Below are positions 1-9,992 of a stretch of 64,000 nt of DNA, piece after piece. Each line of letters starts with the position of its first letter. Position 1 is the stretch's first letter. Origin of the DNA: Erwinia aphidicola. Its GTDB lineage: Bacteria > Pseudomonadota > Gammaproteobacteria > Enterobacterales > Enterobacteriaceae. The notes beneath the pieces were generated by a model, which was given only the letters and a program-made list of their open reading frames with translations, was not told the DNA's origin and searched no databases. The DNA lies in NCBI RefSeq assembly GCF_024169515.1, contig NZ_JAMKCQ010000001.1:248001-312000 (forward strand). Direction: 5' to 3'. The position numbers and the translations under genes were made by a program.

Positions 1-69
1 TGTTTAACAATCGTCGCGCGCGAGGACTCATCGGCTTCCGAGGAGTCTGAGGAGGTTGTGTTCATATGA
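1..69 (+). CDS. Possible 3' end of an upstream gene
   Basis: Frame 1 is open from the first base to a TGA and gives an acidic tail (…SASEESEEVVFI). The other two forward frames stop sooner. Nothing in 22 residues identifies a family, and the reading may be chance. Confidence 0.2.
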   Translation, partial: CLTIVAREDSSASEESEEVVFI

Positions 70-186
70 TCCCTGAATAAGAAGAAAAGTCTGTGGCGCT
101 CACATTTATTGTGGAAAAGGCGCTAAACGGTGAGTCGCGCAAAAAGTGTAGACTCCGTCACAGTTTTCGACAAATTCAAAAGTCAT

Positions 187-639
187 TTAACATCCGCAGT
201 CGCTTAGAGCGGCAGCGGCGGGCCACTGCCCCGCGTTATCTCCTGTCACGATCGGATGGCTATCGCGCTGCCAAAAATCCAGCCCGCCGATCAGCTCTTT
301 CACCTGAAAACCCGCAGCAGCCAGCTTCCAGGCTCCTTTGGTCGAACCGTTACAGCCAATGCCGTCACAGTAGGTGATATACACCTTTTCGCGCGCCAGT
401 GCGGCCAGGGTCTCTGCCGTCATGGTGCGATGGGGAAAGCTGAGCGCCCCGGCTATATGCCCGGCGCGGTACTGCTGTGCGGAGCGCACATCCAGCACCA
501 CAATCGCCGCGATGCCCGCAGCAAGGTCCTGCGCCACATCCCAGGCATCGGCGTAATGCGCCAGTTTGTCACGCAGCCACGCTTCACTCTGCGCGGGGGA
601 TGGCGGGGGAAACTGTAAAACGGCTGAAAATGGGTTCAT
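187..639 (-). CDS. Rhodanese-like domain protein
   Basis: A 150-residue, single-domain rhodanese-fold protein with no signal peptide, so cytoplasmic. The central part (VLDVRSAQQYRAGHIAGA) is the usual rhodanese entry motif. The active-site loop CDGIGCNGS supplies a cysteine where the persulfide would form. The protein ends in a CGC tripeptide, a second possible sulfur-carrying site. Rhodaneses move sulfane sulfur between donors and acceptors; the partner cannot be read from the sequence. The gene is divergent from a MocR-type regulator with fewer than 100 bases between the starts, so that regulator may control it. Family assignment is firm, the physiological role unknown. Confidence 0.85.
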   Translation of the reverse strand: MNPFSAVLQFPPPSPAQSEAWLRDKLAHYADAWDVAQDLAAGIAAIVVLDVRSAQQYRAGHIAGALSFPHRTMTAETLAALAREKVYITYCDGIGCNGSTKGAWKLAAAGFQVKELIGGLDFWQRDSHPIVTGDNAGQWPAAAALSDCGC

Positions 640-683
640 CTCATGCTCCGGTTCGGGTTAATGTTGTTATCTTAATGCGAATG

Positions 684-701
684 GGTCTTTACAATAAGAC
701 C
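684..701. promoter_or_regulatory. Inverted repeat, candidate operator of the MocR regulator
   Basis: GGTCTT and AAGACC form a perfect 6-bp inverted repeat with a 6-base spacer in the short divergent promoter region between the rhodanese gene and the regulator gene. Position and symmetry suit a binding site for the adjacent regulator. No consensus is known to me, so this is inference. Confidence 0.4.
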
Positions 702-727
702 GATTAAGCCACTACGATAAGGCCAAT

Positions 728-2176
728 ATGCCCACTGTTACCGTGCCGTTTCCTGCCCTGTTTAGTCGTCAGAATGCCACCACCCTGCGCGAGAAAGTGT
801 GCGCGATGCTGCGTCAGGCCATCGTCGACGGCTCACTGCCAACCGCGGCACGCCTGCCCTCTTCTCGCGTGCTGGCCAGCGATTTGTCGCTGTCGCGCAT
901 CACGGTTGAAGCAGCTTACAGCCAGCTGGAGAGTGAAGGCTATCTGACGCGTCAGACCGGGCGCGGAACGTTTGTCGCTGTTGCGCCCGTGCCGCCGCCG
1001 CGCCGCCGCCCGCCCGTGGCTGCCCCGCTTCTTTCCCTGCGCGGGCAGCAGATCGTCGCCGACGGCGGCTGTGAAGATCCGCCGTTTCCTCAAGCGTTTG
1101 CAGCCGGATCGCCAGACCTGCGCGCGTTTCCGCAGCGGATATGGCGTAGACTGACGCAGCAGCGCCTGCGGCTGGATGGCGAAAGCCTGATGCGCTACGG
1201 CGATCCGCTCGGCCTGCCGGCGCTGCGCCAGGCGGTGGCGCACTATCTGGCGCAGTCTCGCGGGGTGCGCTGCCACGCCGAACAGGTGGTGATCCTCACC
1301 AGTTCCCAGCAGGCACTGCAGATGATCGCCCTGCTGCTGTGCGATAGCGGCGACAGCGTTTGGCTGGAGGATCCGGGCTATCTCGGGGCCTGGCAGGCGT
1401 TTAGCAGCAGCGGCGCGCAGGTCAGCGGCATCGCTTGCGATGAGAGTGGCGCGATTATTCCGGGTGGAGATGCGCCAAAGCTGGTGTATCTCACGCCATC
1501 CCATCAATATCCCACCGGCGTGACGCTAGCGCTGGAGCGGCGCCTGGCGTGGCTGGCTTTTGCCCGCCAACAGCAGTGCTGGCTGATAGAAGATGATTAT
1601 GATAGCGAGTTTCACTACGACCAGCGCCCGATGCCCGCCTTACAGGGTCTGGAAGAGGATGCCCGGGTGCTGTATCTCGGCACCTTCTCCAAAGTGCTGT
1701 TTCCCTCTTTGCGGCTGGCGTATCTGGTGGTGCCCGATGCATTAATCGAACCATTACGCCGCCTGCGCAGCATTATCGACGGGCACAGCGCGCAGCTGAT
1801 GCAGGCGGTGACGGCAGATTTTATTCACCACGGTCACTTTGCCGCGCACCTGCGCCTGATGCGCCAGCTGTATGCCAGCCGCCGCAATCTGCTGGTCAAT
1901 GAGGTGAATGACAAACTCGCCGATCGCCTTACGCTATTCCCACATCAGGGCGGTTTACAGCTGGCGGTCGGGCTGAAAATGGGCAGTGAACAGCAGCTGA
2001 CGCAGCAGGCAGCGCAGCACGGCCTGCTGCTGCCGCGCCTGTCTCCGCTTTATCAGCAGCAGCCAGCGCAGGCGGGCTGGATGCTGGGATATTCCGCCCT
2101 GCAGCCGGCGGAGATCGTCCAGGCAGTGACACGGCTTAGCCGCCTGGATTGGTCAACCCCGCGCGGGCAAAGCTGA
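728..2176 (+). CDS. MocR/PdxR-type GntR-family transcriptional regulator with aminotransferase-like domain
   Basis: 482 residues in two parts. Residues about 14-80 form a GntR winged helix ([20 protein letters not shown]). Residues about 115-470 form a fold-type I PLP-dependent aminotransferase-like effector domain. The expected PLP lysine lies in [13 protein letters not shown] (about K322), and DDYDSEFHY carries the aspartate that contacts the pyridine nitrogen. Regulators of this family sense PLP or amino-acid-like ligands. The gene is divergent from the rhodanese gene and its 3' end overlaps the convergent yfcJ by 41 bases. The target genes are not known; the rhodanese gene is the obvious candidate. 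Confidence 0.85.
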   Translation: MPTVTVPFPALFSRQNATTLREKVCAMLRQAIVDGSLPTAARLPSSRVLASDLSLSRITVEAAYSQLESEGYLTRQTGRGTFVAVAPVPPPRRRPPVAAPLLSLRGQQIVADGGCEDPPFPQAFAAGSPDLRAFPQRIWRRLTQQRLRLDGESLMRYGDPLGLPALRQAVAHYLAQSRGVRCHAEQVVILTSSQQALQMIALLLCDSGDSVWLEDPGYLGAWQAFSSSGAQVSGIACDESGAIIPGGDAPKLVYLTPSHQYPTGVTLALERRLAWLAFARQQQCWLIEDDYDSEFHYDQRPMPALQGLEEDARVLYLGTFSKVLFPSLRLAYLVVPDALIEPLRRLRSIIDGHSAQLMQAVTADFIHHGHFAAHLRLMRQLYASRRNLLVNEVNDKLADRLTLFPHQGGLQLAVGLKMGSEQQLTQQAAQHGLLLPRLSPLYQQQPAQAGWMLGYSALQPAEIVQAVTRLSRLDWSTPRGQS

Positions 2177-3329
2177 AGGTGACGGCAATACCCAGCGCGG
2201 CGCAGACCGCACCGGCAATGTACACCGAACCGTAGCCGAGACCGGTGGCCAGCAGCCCGGTAAGCGGGCCGGTGATGCCATAAGCGATATCCTGAAACGC
2301 CGAAAAACCGCCTAGCGCGGTGCCACGCACCTGCGGCGCCACCCGTTTTAGCACCTCAACTCCCAGCGCCGGGAACACCAGCGAACAGCCGCAGCCGGTC
2401 AAAGCCGCCCCTGCCAGGGCTATCCAGCCGTTCGGGGCCATGCCCAGCAGCAGCAGGCCAAGCGCTTCCACCATCAATGAAATCAGCGCCACGCGCGTGC
2501 CGCCCAGCCGATCCGGCAGGCCGCCAAACAGCACGCGCACCAGCACAAAGGCTACGCCAAACGCGGTTAAAGCAAACCCGGCATTGCCCCACTGGCGATC
2601 GGCGAAATAGAGCGAGGTGAAGGTGCCAATCACCGCAAAGCCTGCCCCCTGAAGTGCCAACGCAGATCCCGGCTGTGCAATCTGCCCAACCACTTTCCAC
2701 AGTGACGGTCGCTCACCACCGTGTACCGGTACGGCGCGCACGCCAAGGTTGAACAGCAGCGCCGCCAGCGGCAGCAGAATAGTGGCAATGCCCAGCAGTG
2801 CAAAACCGCCGTGGCTGTATAACAGCAGCCCGAGCGGTGCTCCTGCAGCCAGCGCGCCATAAATGGCCATGCCGTTCCACGACATCACCTGGCCGCCGCG
2901 TGTCGCGCCCACCAGCCCCATACCCCAGGTCAGATTGCCGGTCAGCAGCTGGCTTTCACCAAAGCCCAGCAGCAGGCGCCCGGCCACCAGCAGGGCAAAT
3001 TTAGCCATTACCGGCAGCGGCAGCAGTGCCGCCAGCAGATAGGCAACCCCAACCAGCGCCAGCGCCAGCATGCCCTGTAGCGTTGAGCGTTTTGCCCCGC
3101 GCTGATCGGCCAGCCTTCCGGCATAGCCACGCGTTAGCAGCGTGGCAAAAAACTGGATGCCTACCGCAACGCCCACCAGAAAGTTGTTCAGCCCCAGCAC
3201 CTGGTGAACATAAAGCGGGATCACCGGCAGCGCGAGGCCCGCCGTCAGGTAGGTGAGAAATACGGCAAATGAGATGCGCGCCAGCGCAGTCGTGGCCTGC
3301 GCCGGGCGTTGGTCGATACGGCTGGACAT
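2136..3329 (-). CDS. yfcJ: MFS transporter, YfcJ family
   Basis: A 12-helix major facilitator protein of the inner membrane, 397 residues from the chosen start, close to E. coli YfcJ. A longer reading exists, but the ATG used here follows AGGAGG at good spacing (AGGAGGAGTTAACGATG), and the upstream residues look untranslated. [16 protein letters not shown] between helices 2 and 3 is the typical MFS loop motif. In E. coli yfcJ lies beside fabB; here a sugar operon and a toxin locus separate them. The substrate is unknown; relatives are annotated as arabinose or drug efflux carriers. Confidence 0.8.
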   Translation of the reverse strand: MSSRIDQRPAQATTALARISFAVFLTYLTAGLALPVIPLYVHQVLGLNNFLVGVAVGIQFFATLLTRGYAGRLADQRGAKRSTLQGMLALALVGVAYLLAALLPLPVMAKFALLVAGRLLLGFGESQLLTGNLTWGMGLVGATRGGQVMSWNGMAIYGALAAGAPLGLLLYSHGGFALLGIATILLPLAALLFNLGVRAVPVHGGERPSLWKVVGQIAQPGSALALQGAGFAVIGTFTSLYFADRQWGNAGFALTAFGVAFVLVRVLFGGLPDRLGGTRVALISLMVEALGLLLLGMAPNGWIALAGAALTGCGCSLVFPALGVEVLKRVAPQVRGTALGGFSAFQDIAYGITGPLTGLLATGLGYGSVYIAGAVCAALGIAVTFSFARAGLTNPGG

Positions 3330-3459
3330 CGTTAACTCCTCCTGAGAGAACCGGGGCACGGCCTGTGCCACAGATGGTTATGGAATTTTATTTTCAAAGA
3401 CAACCAGAGTGGCTAAATAGTTTCAAATCGTCAACGCTATTAACCGCCCGCGCTGGAAT

Positions 3460-3472
3460 GTAACCCAGTTAC
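3460..3472. promoter_or_regulatory. Short palindrome GTAAC-CCA-GTTAC
   Basis: A perfect 5-bp inverted repeat with a 3-base centre, upstream of the sugar operon. It shares the GTAAC/GTTAC half-site with the second palindrome about 150 bases on. It is possibly a regulator site; evidence is limited to symmetry and position. Confidence 0.25.
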
Positions 3473-3618
3473 GTGCCTTATTACCTGCGGTAGCTAAACA
3501 ACCAGACCAGGCTCAGGCATAAAATCGCGATATGCGCCGCATTTCGCTGACAAAAATAGCGGCTGTTTGAGATTAGAGTACCACTTTCACTCAGGCCGGG
3601 AAGCGCCCTGCGGGTAAT

Positions 3619-3637
3619 TGTTACCAAAATGATAACA
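3619..3637. promoter_or_regulatory. Candidate operator TGTTAcc-N5-gaTAACA
   Basis: The inverted repeat TGTTACC/GATAACA (6 of 7 symmetric) has the size expected for a LacI- or GntR-type dimer site. It sits about 230 bases before the first gene of the sugar operon. The operon itself encodes no regulator, so the binding protein would be encoded elsewhere. Inference from symmetry only. Confidence 0.3.
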
Positions 3638-3870
3638 GGCAAAAAAATTAACAATAATGAAACAATAAGATCTCAGTAAACTTCCTACAATCACGCCGAA
3701 AATAACAACTTATTAACAGATTTAACTACATAATTTAACTTTAAAGGTCACAGATCACACTTTCCATCATTGCCCACTTCTTCGCCAAAATCTTATTGCT
3801 ATCGTGAGCCGGTGGTGAAATCCACCCTCATACCTGACGAAAACAACGATCTGGATAACAAGGTACTGCT

Positions 3871-4857
3871 ATGAAATTTAACCTCGCGTTACTCAATGCA
3901 TGTGTCGTATCCGCCTGCATGTTATTAGCAACACCCGTGCTGGCAGCAGAAAAACATGATATCGCCGTCGTGGCAAAAGTCACAGGCATTCCGTGGTTTA
4001 CCCGGATGGCGGTGGGCGTGGACGAAGCGGCGAAAAAGCTCGACGTCAATGCTTACCAGGTTGGCGGCTCCACGGCCGATCCGGCGCAGCAGGTAAAGGT
4101 GATTGAGGACCTGATCGCCAAAAAAGTCGACGCAATCATCGTGGTGCCCAATGACGCCAAAGTCCTTGAGCCCGTGCTGAAAAAAGCGCGTGACCAGGGC
4201 ATCGTAGTGCTGACCCATGAATCCCCGGACCAGCAGATTGGTCAGTGGGATATTGAAACCATCGACAGCACTAAATATGCCGAAAAGAATATGGATGAGC
4301 TGGCGAGCGCGATGGGTGGCAAGGGCGGATACGCCATTTACGTTGGCTCGCTGACCGTGCCGCTGCACAATGCCTGGGCCGATGCGGCCATCAAATACCA
4401 GAAAGAGAAATACCCGGAAATGCACGAAGTGACCGCGCGCCTGCCGGTGGCGGAGAGCATCGACAAATCCTATGCCACTACGCTCGACCTGATGCGCACC
4501 TACCCTGACCTCAAGGGCATCATCGGTTTTGGCTCGCTTGGCCCAATCGGTGCCGGACAGGCGGTGAAAAGTAAACGGGCGAAAAACAAGATCGCCGTGG
4601 TGGGTATCGCGATGCCTGCTCAGGCTGCGCCTTACCTGATGAGCGGCGATATCAAAAAAGCCCTGCTGTGGGATCCAAAAGATGCCGGTTTCGCCCTGGT
4701 CAGCCTGGCGGATCAGCTGCTGGATGGCAAACAGGTGACGCCTGACCTGACCATCGACGGCCTGGGCAAAGCGGATGTTGATATGCAGCATCACGTTATC
4801 CGCTTCAACCGCATTCTGGAAGTGACCAAAGATAACGCTAAATCCCTCGGTTTTTGA
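3871..4857 (+). CDS. Periplasmic sugar-binding protein of an ABC importer (RbsB/LsrB/RhaS-like)
   Basis: 328 residues with a classical Sec signal peptide ending …ATPVLAAEK, so periplasmic. The mature part is a two-lobed periplasmic binding protein of the ribose/autoinducer-2/rhamnose cluster (peripla_BP_4), with AVVAKVTGIPWFTRMAVGV at the start of lobe 1 and DAIIVVPNDAKVLEPVL in the middle. It leads an operon with an RbsA-type ATPase, two permeases, an FGGY kinase and a sugar-phosphate isomerase-like protein, so it should capture the sugar that the kinase uses. A pentose or pentulose is likely, from the enzymes and not from the binding site. AAGG precedes the ATG. Confidence 0.88.
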   Translation: MKFNLALLNACVVSACMLLATPVLAAEKHDIAVVAKVTGIPWFTRMAVGVDEAAKKLDVNAYQVGGSTADPAQQVKVIEDLIAKKVDAIIVVPNDAKVLEPVLKKARDQGIVVLTHESPDQQIGQWDIETIDSTKYAEKNMDELASAMGGKGGYAIYVGSLTVPLHNAWADAAIKYQKEKYPEMHEVTARLPVAESIDKSYATTLDLMRTYPDLKGIIGFGSLGPIGAGQAVKSKRAKNKIAVVGIAMPAQAAPYLMSGDIKKALLWDPKDAGFALVSLADQLLDGKQVTPDLTIDGLGKADVDMQHHVIRFNRILEVTKDNAKSLGF

Positions 4858-4905
4858 TTGTTTCGGGCCGGCGACTGTCGGCCCTCACCCACTCCAGGGC
4901 GATGA

Positions 4906-6408
4906 ATGATGGCCACACAAACTCCTTTTATATCGTTGGAAAAAATCAGCAAATCGTTTCCCGGCGTGCGTGCGCTGGATAACGTCACGCTGACGCTGAA
5001 CCGCGGCGAAGTACACTGCCTGGCCGGGCAAAACGGCTGTGGCAAAAGTACCCTGATCAAAGTCATTTCCGGGGTATATCACCCCGACAAAGGCTCGCAT
5101 ATCAGCGTTGACGGCAAGCGCTTTAACCAGCTCAGCCCTGCCCTGTCGGCGTATTACGGCGTGCAGGTGATCTACCAGGATCTGTCGCTGTTTCCCAATT
5201 TATCGGTGATGGAGAACATCGCGGTCCACCGCTATCTGCCGGGCGGCAGCTTCTGGGTGAATCGCCGTGCCATGCGGCAGCTGGCGCTGGAGACCATGCA
5301 GCGTATCGGCGTTAGTCTCGACCCGGCGCGCAAAGTAGAAAAACTGTCGATCGCCGACCGGCAGCTGGTGGCGATCTGCCGGGCGCTGGCCGCCGATGCC
5401 AGCCTGGTGATCATGGATGAGCCCACCGCCTCACTGACGCGCCATGAGGTTAATGGCCTGCTGCGCGTGGTGCGTGAGCTAAAGGCCGCCGGGATCTGCG
5501 TGGTGTTCGTCAGCCATAAGCTGGATGAGGTGATGGAGGTTTCGGACCGCATCAGCGTGATCCGCGACGGCAAGCTGGTCGGCACCTATGCCGCCAGTGA
5601 ACTGGACGGTGATGAACTGGCGTTCCTGATGACCGGCCAGCGCTTCAGCTTCAGCCACCTGCCGGAGCGGGCCGACCGCAGCGAAACCCCGCTGCTGGAA
5701 GTGCGCAACCTCTCCCGGCGCAACCAGTATCAGCAGATTAACCTGCAGCTAAGACGCGGCGAGATCACCGCCATCGTCGGCCTGCTGGGTGCCGGGCGCA
5801 CCGAGCTGTGCCTGTCGCTGTTTGGCCTTTCGCGCCCGGACAGCGGCGAAATGCTGATAGACGGTAAGCCAGTCAGGCTGCGCCATAATCGCGACGCTAT
5901 CCGCCACGGCATTGCTTACGTTTCGGAAGATCGTCAGAGCGAAGGGCTGATTATGCCGCAGTCGATCTTCGATAACCTGCTGGTGCCGGTGTTTGGCCGC
6001 CTGCGCGGTCGACTCGGCTTGATGGATCGCGCGCAGGCGCGCCACCAGGTGGCCTCACTCATCCGCGAGCTCAATATCAAAGTGTCCGACAGCCAGCTGC
6101 CGGTTCAAACGCTTTCCGGCGGCAACGCCCAGCGCGTGGCGATCGGTAAATGGGTGGCGACGCAGCCCAAAGTGCTGATCCTCGACTCGCCGACCGTCGG
6201 CGTCGATATTGCTAATAAAGAGGGGATCTATCGCATTGCCCGCGAGCTGGCCGATTCCGGTATGGCGGTGCTGATGATATGCGATGAGATCCCGGAAGCT
6301 TACTACAACAGTCATCGCGTACTGGTGATGCGCAAAGGCGAGCTGGTTGCCAGCTTCGCGCCCCATCAGTGCAGCGAAGAGGAGATTGCCGGGGTGGTTA
6401 ATGAATAA
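4906..6408 (+). CDS. Sugar ABC importer ATPase, RbsA/MglA type (two ATPase domains)
   Basis: 500 residues, the normal length of the double-domain sugar importer ATPases. Domain 1 (about 1-245) has Walker A GQNGCGKST and Walker B LVIMDEPTASL. Domain 2 (about 255-500) has the degenerate Walker A GLLGAGRTE that is typical of this subfamily, then LSGGNAQRVAIGKW and VLILDSPTVGVD. It acts at the cytoplasmic face of the two permeases encoded next. Its stop overlaps the next gene's start by 8 bases, which indicates coupled translation. Two ATG codons are in tandem at the start; either could be used. Confidence 0.9.
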   Translation: MMATQTPFISLEKISKSFPGVRALDNVTLTLNRGEVHCLAGQNGCGKSTLIKVISGVYHPDKGSHISVDGKRFNQLSPALSAYYGVQVIYQDLSLFPNLSVMENIAVHRYLPGGSFWVNRRAMRQLALETMQRIGVSLDPARKVEKLSIADRQLVAICRALAADASLVIMDEPTASLTRHEVNGLLRVVRELKAAGICVVFVSHKLDEVMEVSDRISVIRDGKLVGTYAASELDGDELAFLMTGQRFSFSHLPERADRSETPLLEVRNLSRRNQYQQINLQLRRGEITAIVGLLGAGRTELCLSLFGLSRPDSGEMLIDGKPVRLRHNRDAIRHGIAYVSEDRQSEGLIMPQSIFDNLLVPVFGRLRGRLGLMDRAQARHQVASLIRELNIKVSDSQLPVQTLSGGNAQRVAIGKWVATQPKVLILDSPTVGVDIANKEGIYRIARELADSGMAVLMICDEIPEAYYNSHRVLVMRKGELVASFAPHQCSEEEIAGVVNE

Positions 6409-7387
6409 CAAGCTGCGTCACTTGATCAGCCACCATGAGTTCTGGCTGGGTCTGTTAATTGTCCTGCTGGCGCTGGGACTAAGCCTGCGCACCAGCGAAT
6501 TTCTCACTCTCGGCAACCTGACCGACGTGGCCACCAGCTATGCCATTCTCGGCATTCTCGCCTGCGGCCTGTTTGTGGTGCTGATCGCCGGAGGCATCGA
6601 TATCTCCTTCCCGGCGATGACCGCCATCGCGCAGTACGTGATGGCCAGCACCCTGCTGGCGCACGGCGGCAATTTCTTCAGCGCCTTTGCCATTGCCATC
6701 GGCTGCGGGCTGCTGCTCGGCATGGTTAACGGGCTGCTGGTATACCTGCTGAGGGTGCCGGCAATTATTATCACCATCGCCACGCTCAACCTGTTCTATG
6801 GCCTGCTGGTGTGGATGACCAACGGCACCTGGCTGTACGGCTTCCCGGAATGGTTTATGAACGGCATTAACTGGCTCTCCTTTACCGCTTCGGACGGCTA
6901 TGAATATGGCCTGACGCTGCCGCTGCTCTGCCTGCTGGGCGTCTTTGTGCTGACTGGTGTGCTGATGAACTTTACCCGCTTCGGGCGGCAGATCTACGCG
7001 ATGGGCGGTAACCGCGAATCCGCTTCGCGCCTCGGCATCAACCTGCGCAGCCTGCATCTGGCGGTTTACGGATATATGGGCGTGCTGGCGGGCGTCGCGG
7101 CCGTGGTTCAGGCACAGACCACGCAGTCGGTAGCACCGAACTCGCTGGTCGGCTACGAGCTGACAGTGCTGGCGGCGGTCGTGCTGGGAGGAGCCAGTAT
7201 GAGCGGCGGGCGAGGAACGCTGATTGGTACCCTGCTCGGCGTATTACTACTGGCCTTCCTGCAAAACGGCCTGACGCTGATGGCGGTGTCATCCTACTGG
7301 CACATGGTGTTCAGCGGAGTGATTATTCTGGTGAGCGTCAGCGCGACGGCGTGGAACGAGAAACACCAGCTGGCGAAGGGGAACTGA
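6401..7387 (+). CDS. Sugar ABC importer permease 1 (RbsC/BPD_transp_2 family)
   Basis: 328 residues with 8-10 predicted membrane helices. The chosen ATG overlaps the ATPase stop; a longer upstream start would run far into the ATPase gene. GCGLLLGMVNGLLVYLLRVP and LGGASMSGGRGTLIGTLLG are the conserved coupling and C-terminal motifs of the ribose-type permeases. It pairs with the second permease encoded right after it, so the importer probably has a heterodimeric channel, as in LsrCD or RhaPQ systems. Confidence 0.9.
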   Translation: MNNKLRHLISHHEFWLGLLIVLLALGLSLRTSEFLTLGNLTDVATSYAILGILACGLFVVLIAGGIDISFPAMTAIAQYVMASTLLAHGGNFFSAFAIAIGCGLLLGMVNGLLVYLLRVPAIIITIATLNLFYGLLVWMTNGTWLYGFPEWFMNGINWLSFTASDGYEYGLTLPLLCLLGVFVLTGVLMNFTRFGRQIYAMGGNRESASRLGINLRSLHLAVYGYMGVLAGVAAVVQAQTTQSVAPNSLVGYELTVLAAVVLGGASMSGGRGTLIGTLLGVLLLAFLQNGLTLMAVSSYWHMVFSGVIILVSVSATAWNEKHQLAKGN

Positions 7388-7388
7388 G

Positions 7389-8342
7389 ATGCAGACATTA
7401 CTGAATAAACTGCCGGGCGACCGCATCATCCGGCTGCAGCTGCTGATGATGGTGGTGGTGCTGGCGCTGTTTTCCCTGACGCTTGGCGGACGCTTCTTTA
7501 GCAACGGCAACTTTCAGTCTATCGCCAGCCAGCTGCCGGTGCTGGGGCTGCTGGCATTAGGCATGGCAGTGACCATGCTGACCGGCGGCATTAATCTGTC
7601 GATTATTGCCAGTGCCAATGCCTGCTCGCTGGTGATGGCGGCACTGATTGTCGCCCATCCGGAACAGCCGCTGTGGCTGGCCCTGGCGCTGCTGGCCGGC
7701 CTGCTGACGGCTGTAGCGATTGGCGTGCTTAACGGTGTGCTGATTGCAGTGGTGGGCGTTTCGCCAATTCTGGCAACGCTCGGCACCATGACGTTGATTG
7801 CCGGGCTGAATATCCTGCTGTCGAACGGCGCGGTAATCTCTGGCTTCCCGCCGCTGATCCAGATGCTCGGCAACGGGGATATCGCCGGCATCCCGCTCTC
7901 GCTGTTGATCTTCCTGCTGGTCGCTGCGCTGGTGTGGCTGCTGCTGGAACGCACCACGCTCGGGCGCAGCATTCTGCTCATCGGTTCGAATCAGAAGGCC
8001 ACGCGCTTTAGCGGGGTGAACACCACCCGCGTGATTATCACCGTGTATGTCCTCTCCGCGTTGATGAGCTGGGGAGCCGCGCTGCTGATGATGTCGATGT
8101 TTAACTCTGCCAAGGCAGGTTATGGCGAGTCATGGCTGCTGGTCACCATCCTCGCCTCCGTGCTCGGCGGCATCAATCCTGACGGCGGCTTTGGCCGTAT
8201 TCCCGGGCTGGTGCTGGCGCTGATTGTGTTACAGATGATTGAAAGTGGACTGAATCTGCTGGGGGTGAGTAGCTACCTCACCATGGCACTTTGGGGTGGC
8301 GTACTGATCCTGTTTATTGCGTTGCAAAATCGCAGAACCTGA
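7389..8342 (+). CDS. Sugar ABC importer permease 2 (RbsC/BPD_transp_2 family)
   Basis: 317 residues with hydrophobic helices throughout. IGVLNGVLIAVVGVSPILAT and LGGINPDGGFGRIPGLVLAL are the family motifs. It starts one base after the previous permease stop and shares its overall architecture, so it is the second half of the membrane channel. It belongs to the same cassette as the binding protein and double ATPase. Confidence 0.9.
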   Translation: MQTLLNKLPGDRIIRLQLLMMVVVLALFSLTLGGRFFSNGNFQSIASQLPVLGLLALGMAVTMLTGGINLSIIASANACSLVMAALIVAHPEQPLWLALALLAGLLTAVAIGVLNGVLIAVVGVSPILATLGTMTLIAGLNILLSNGAVISGFPPLIQMLGNGDIAGIPLSLLIFLLVAALVWLLLERTTLGRSILLIGSNQKATRFSGVNTTRVIITVYVLSALMSWGAALLMMSMFNSAKAGYGESWLLVTILASVLGGINPDGGFGRIPGLVLALIVLQMIESGLNLLGVSSYLTMALWGGVLILFIALQNRRT

Positions 8343-8357
8343 CGACTGAGGATAAAA

Positions 8358-9992
8358 ATGGCGAGCTATTACATTGGTGTGGATGTGGGAACGGGCAGCG
8401 CACGCGCGGGGATTTTCGATATCACCGGGCGCATGATGGGCCAGGCCAGCCGTGAAATTGAGATGTATCGCCCACAGGCCAATTTTGTCGAGCAGTCCTC
8501 CGACAATATCTGGCAGGCGGTTTGCCAGGCGGTGCGCGATGCGATTAACCAGAGCAATATTAACCCGGTGCAGATTAAAGGGCTGGGCTTTGATGCCACC
8601 TGTTCGCTGGTGGTACTGGATAAAGAAGGCAAGCCGCTGACGGTCAGTCCGTCCGGTCGTAATGAGCAGAACATCATCGTCTGGATGGACCACCGCGCCA
8701 TCGTGCAGGCCGAGCGCATTAATGCCTTAAAACATCCGGTGCTCGATTACGTGGGTGGCGTAATCTCCCCGGAGATGCAGACTCCGAAGCTGCTGTGGCT
8801 GAAACAGCATATGCCCGCCAGCTGGCAGAATATCGGCCATCTGTTCGACCTGCCCGACTTCCTGACCTGGCGCGCCACGGCGGACGAAACCCGCTCGCTC
8901 TGTTCGCTGGTGTGTAAATGGACCTACCTTGCCCACCAGGACGGCTGGGATGCCAGCTACTTTAAACAGATTGGGCTGGATGACCTGCTGGAGCGCGACG
9001 CGGCTAAAATTGGCAGTGAAGTGAAAAGCATGGGCGAACCGCTTGGGCGAGGGCTGACCCAGCGCGCCGCCAGCGAGCTTGGCCTGTTGCCCGGCACGGC
9101 GGTTAGCGCCTCGATCATTGATGCGCACGCTGGCAGCCTTGGCACCCTGGGTGCCGCCGGGCCGTCCGGCGAGCTGGCTGATTTTGACCGCCGCATCGCG
9201 CTTATTGGCGGCACCTCCACCGGTCATATGGCGATCTCCCGCGAGCCGCGCTTTATCAAAGGTGTTTGGGGGCCCTACTTCTCGGCGGTGCTGCCAGACT
9301 TTTGGTTGAATGAAGGCGGCCAGTCAGCAACCGGGGCGCTGATCGACCACGTTATCCAATCGCACCCCTGCTACGCCACGCTGCGCGAACAGGGAAAAAC
9401 TCAGGATAAAACCATTTATGAAGTGCTGAATGGCCTGCTGCGCAGTATGGCGGGTGAAGCGGATAAGATCGCCTTTCTCACGCAGGATATCCATATGCTG
9501 CCCTATTTCCACGGCAACCGTTCGCCGCGGGCGAATCCGAATCTGACCGGAATGCTGACCGGATTGAAGCTGTCGCGTACCCCGGAAGATATGGCGCTCC
9601 ATTATCTGGCCACCATTCAGGCGATTGCGCTCGGCACGCGTCACATTATTGAGACCATGAACCAGACGGGTTACAGCATCGATACCATTATGGCCAGCGG
9701 TGGCGGCACGAAAAACCCAATTTTCGTGCAGGAGCATGCCAACGCCACCGGCTGCACGATGCTGCTGGCGGAAGAGAGCGAATCAATGCTGCTGGGCAGC
9801 GCGATGATGGGCACGGTGGCTGCAGGCGTATATGACTCACTGCCGGAAGCCATGAATGCCATGAGCCGGATTGGCAAAACCGTCACCCCGCAAACCAACG
9901 AAATCAAACGCTACTACGATCGTAAATACCGCGTGTTCCGTGAGATGTATCACGACCATATGAAATATCAGCAGATGATGCAGGAGGCCTGA
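8358..9992 (+). CDS. FGGY-family carbohydrate kinase, probably a ketopentose (D-ribulose) kinase
   Basis: 544 residues, the length of the ribulokinase-like FGGY subgroup. The N-terminal ATPase fold opens with YYIGVDVGTGSARAGIFD, the substrate region has GFDATCSLVVLD, and the C-terminal domain has IALIGGTSTGHMAI and ASGGGTKNPIFVQ, the adenosine-binding loop. The reaction is ATP-dependent phosphorylation of a sugar in the cytoplasm. The closest family I can name is the YDR109C-type D-ribulokinases; L-ribulose or another keto-sugar is not excluded. The 3' end shares one base with the next gene's ATG, so kinase and isomerase-like protein are co-translated. Confidence 0.85.
   Translation: MASYYIGVDVGTGSARAGIFDITGRMMGQASREIEMYRPQANFVEQSSDNIWQAVCQAVRDAINQSNINPVQIKGLGFDATCSLVVLDKEGKPLTVSPSGRNEQNIIVWMDHRAIVQAERINALKHPVLDYVGGVISPEMQTPKLLWLKQHMPASWQNIGHLFDLPDFLTWRATADETRSLCSLVCKWTYLAHQDGWDASYFKQIGLDDLLERDAAKIGSEVKSMGEPLGRGLTQRAASELGLLPGTAVSASIIDAHAGSLGTLGAAGPSGELADFDRRIALIGGTSTGHMAISREPRFIKGVWGPYFSAVLPDFWLNEGGQSATGALIDHVIQSHPCYATLREQGKTQDKTIYEVLNGLLRSMAGEADKIAFLTQDIHMLPYFHGNRSPRANPNLTGMLTGLKLSRTPEDMALHYLATIQAIALGTRHIIETMNQTGYSIDTIMASGGGTKNPIFVQEHANATGCTMLLAEESESMLLGSAMMGTVAAGVYDSLPEAMNAMSRIGKTVTPQTNEIKRYYDRKYRVFREMYHDHMKYQQMMQEA

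Larger units (their letters stand above)
3330..3870. other. Intergenic region upstream of the sugar-uptake operon
   Basis: About 540 non-coding bases, AT-rich in the second half. It contains two palindromic elements (listed separately). It must hold the promoter of the sugar operon, because the operon genes are tightly packed and all point away from it. A TCACA half-site near 3755 resembles half of a CRP site, but its partner half is poor. No small gene was recognised. Confidence 0.6.

Noticed and set aside
3741..3765. CRP site upstream of the sugar operon
   Set aside because: Only a TCACA half-site is convincing. The opposite half at the required spacing matches one of five bases.
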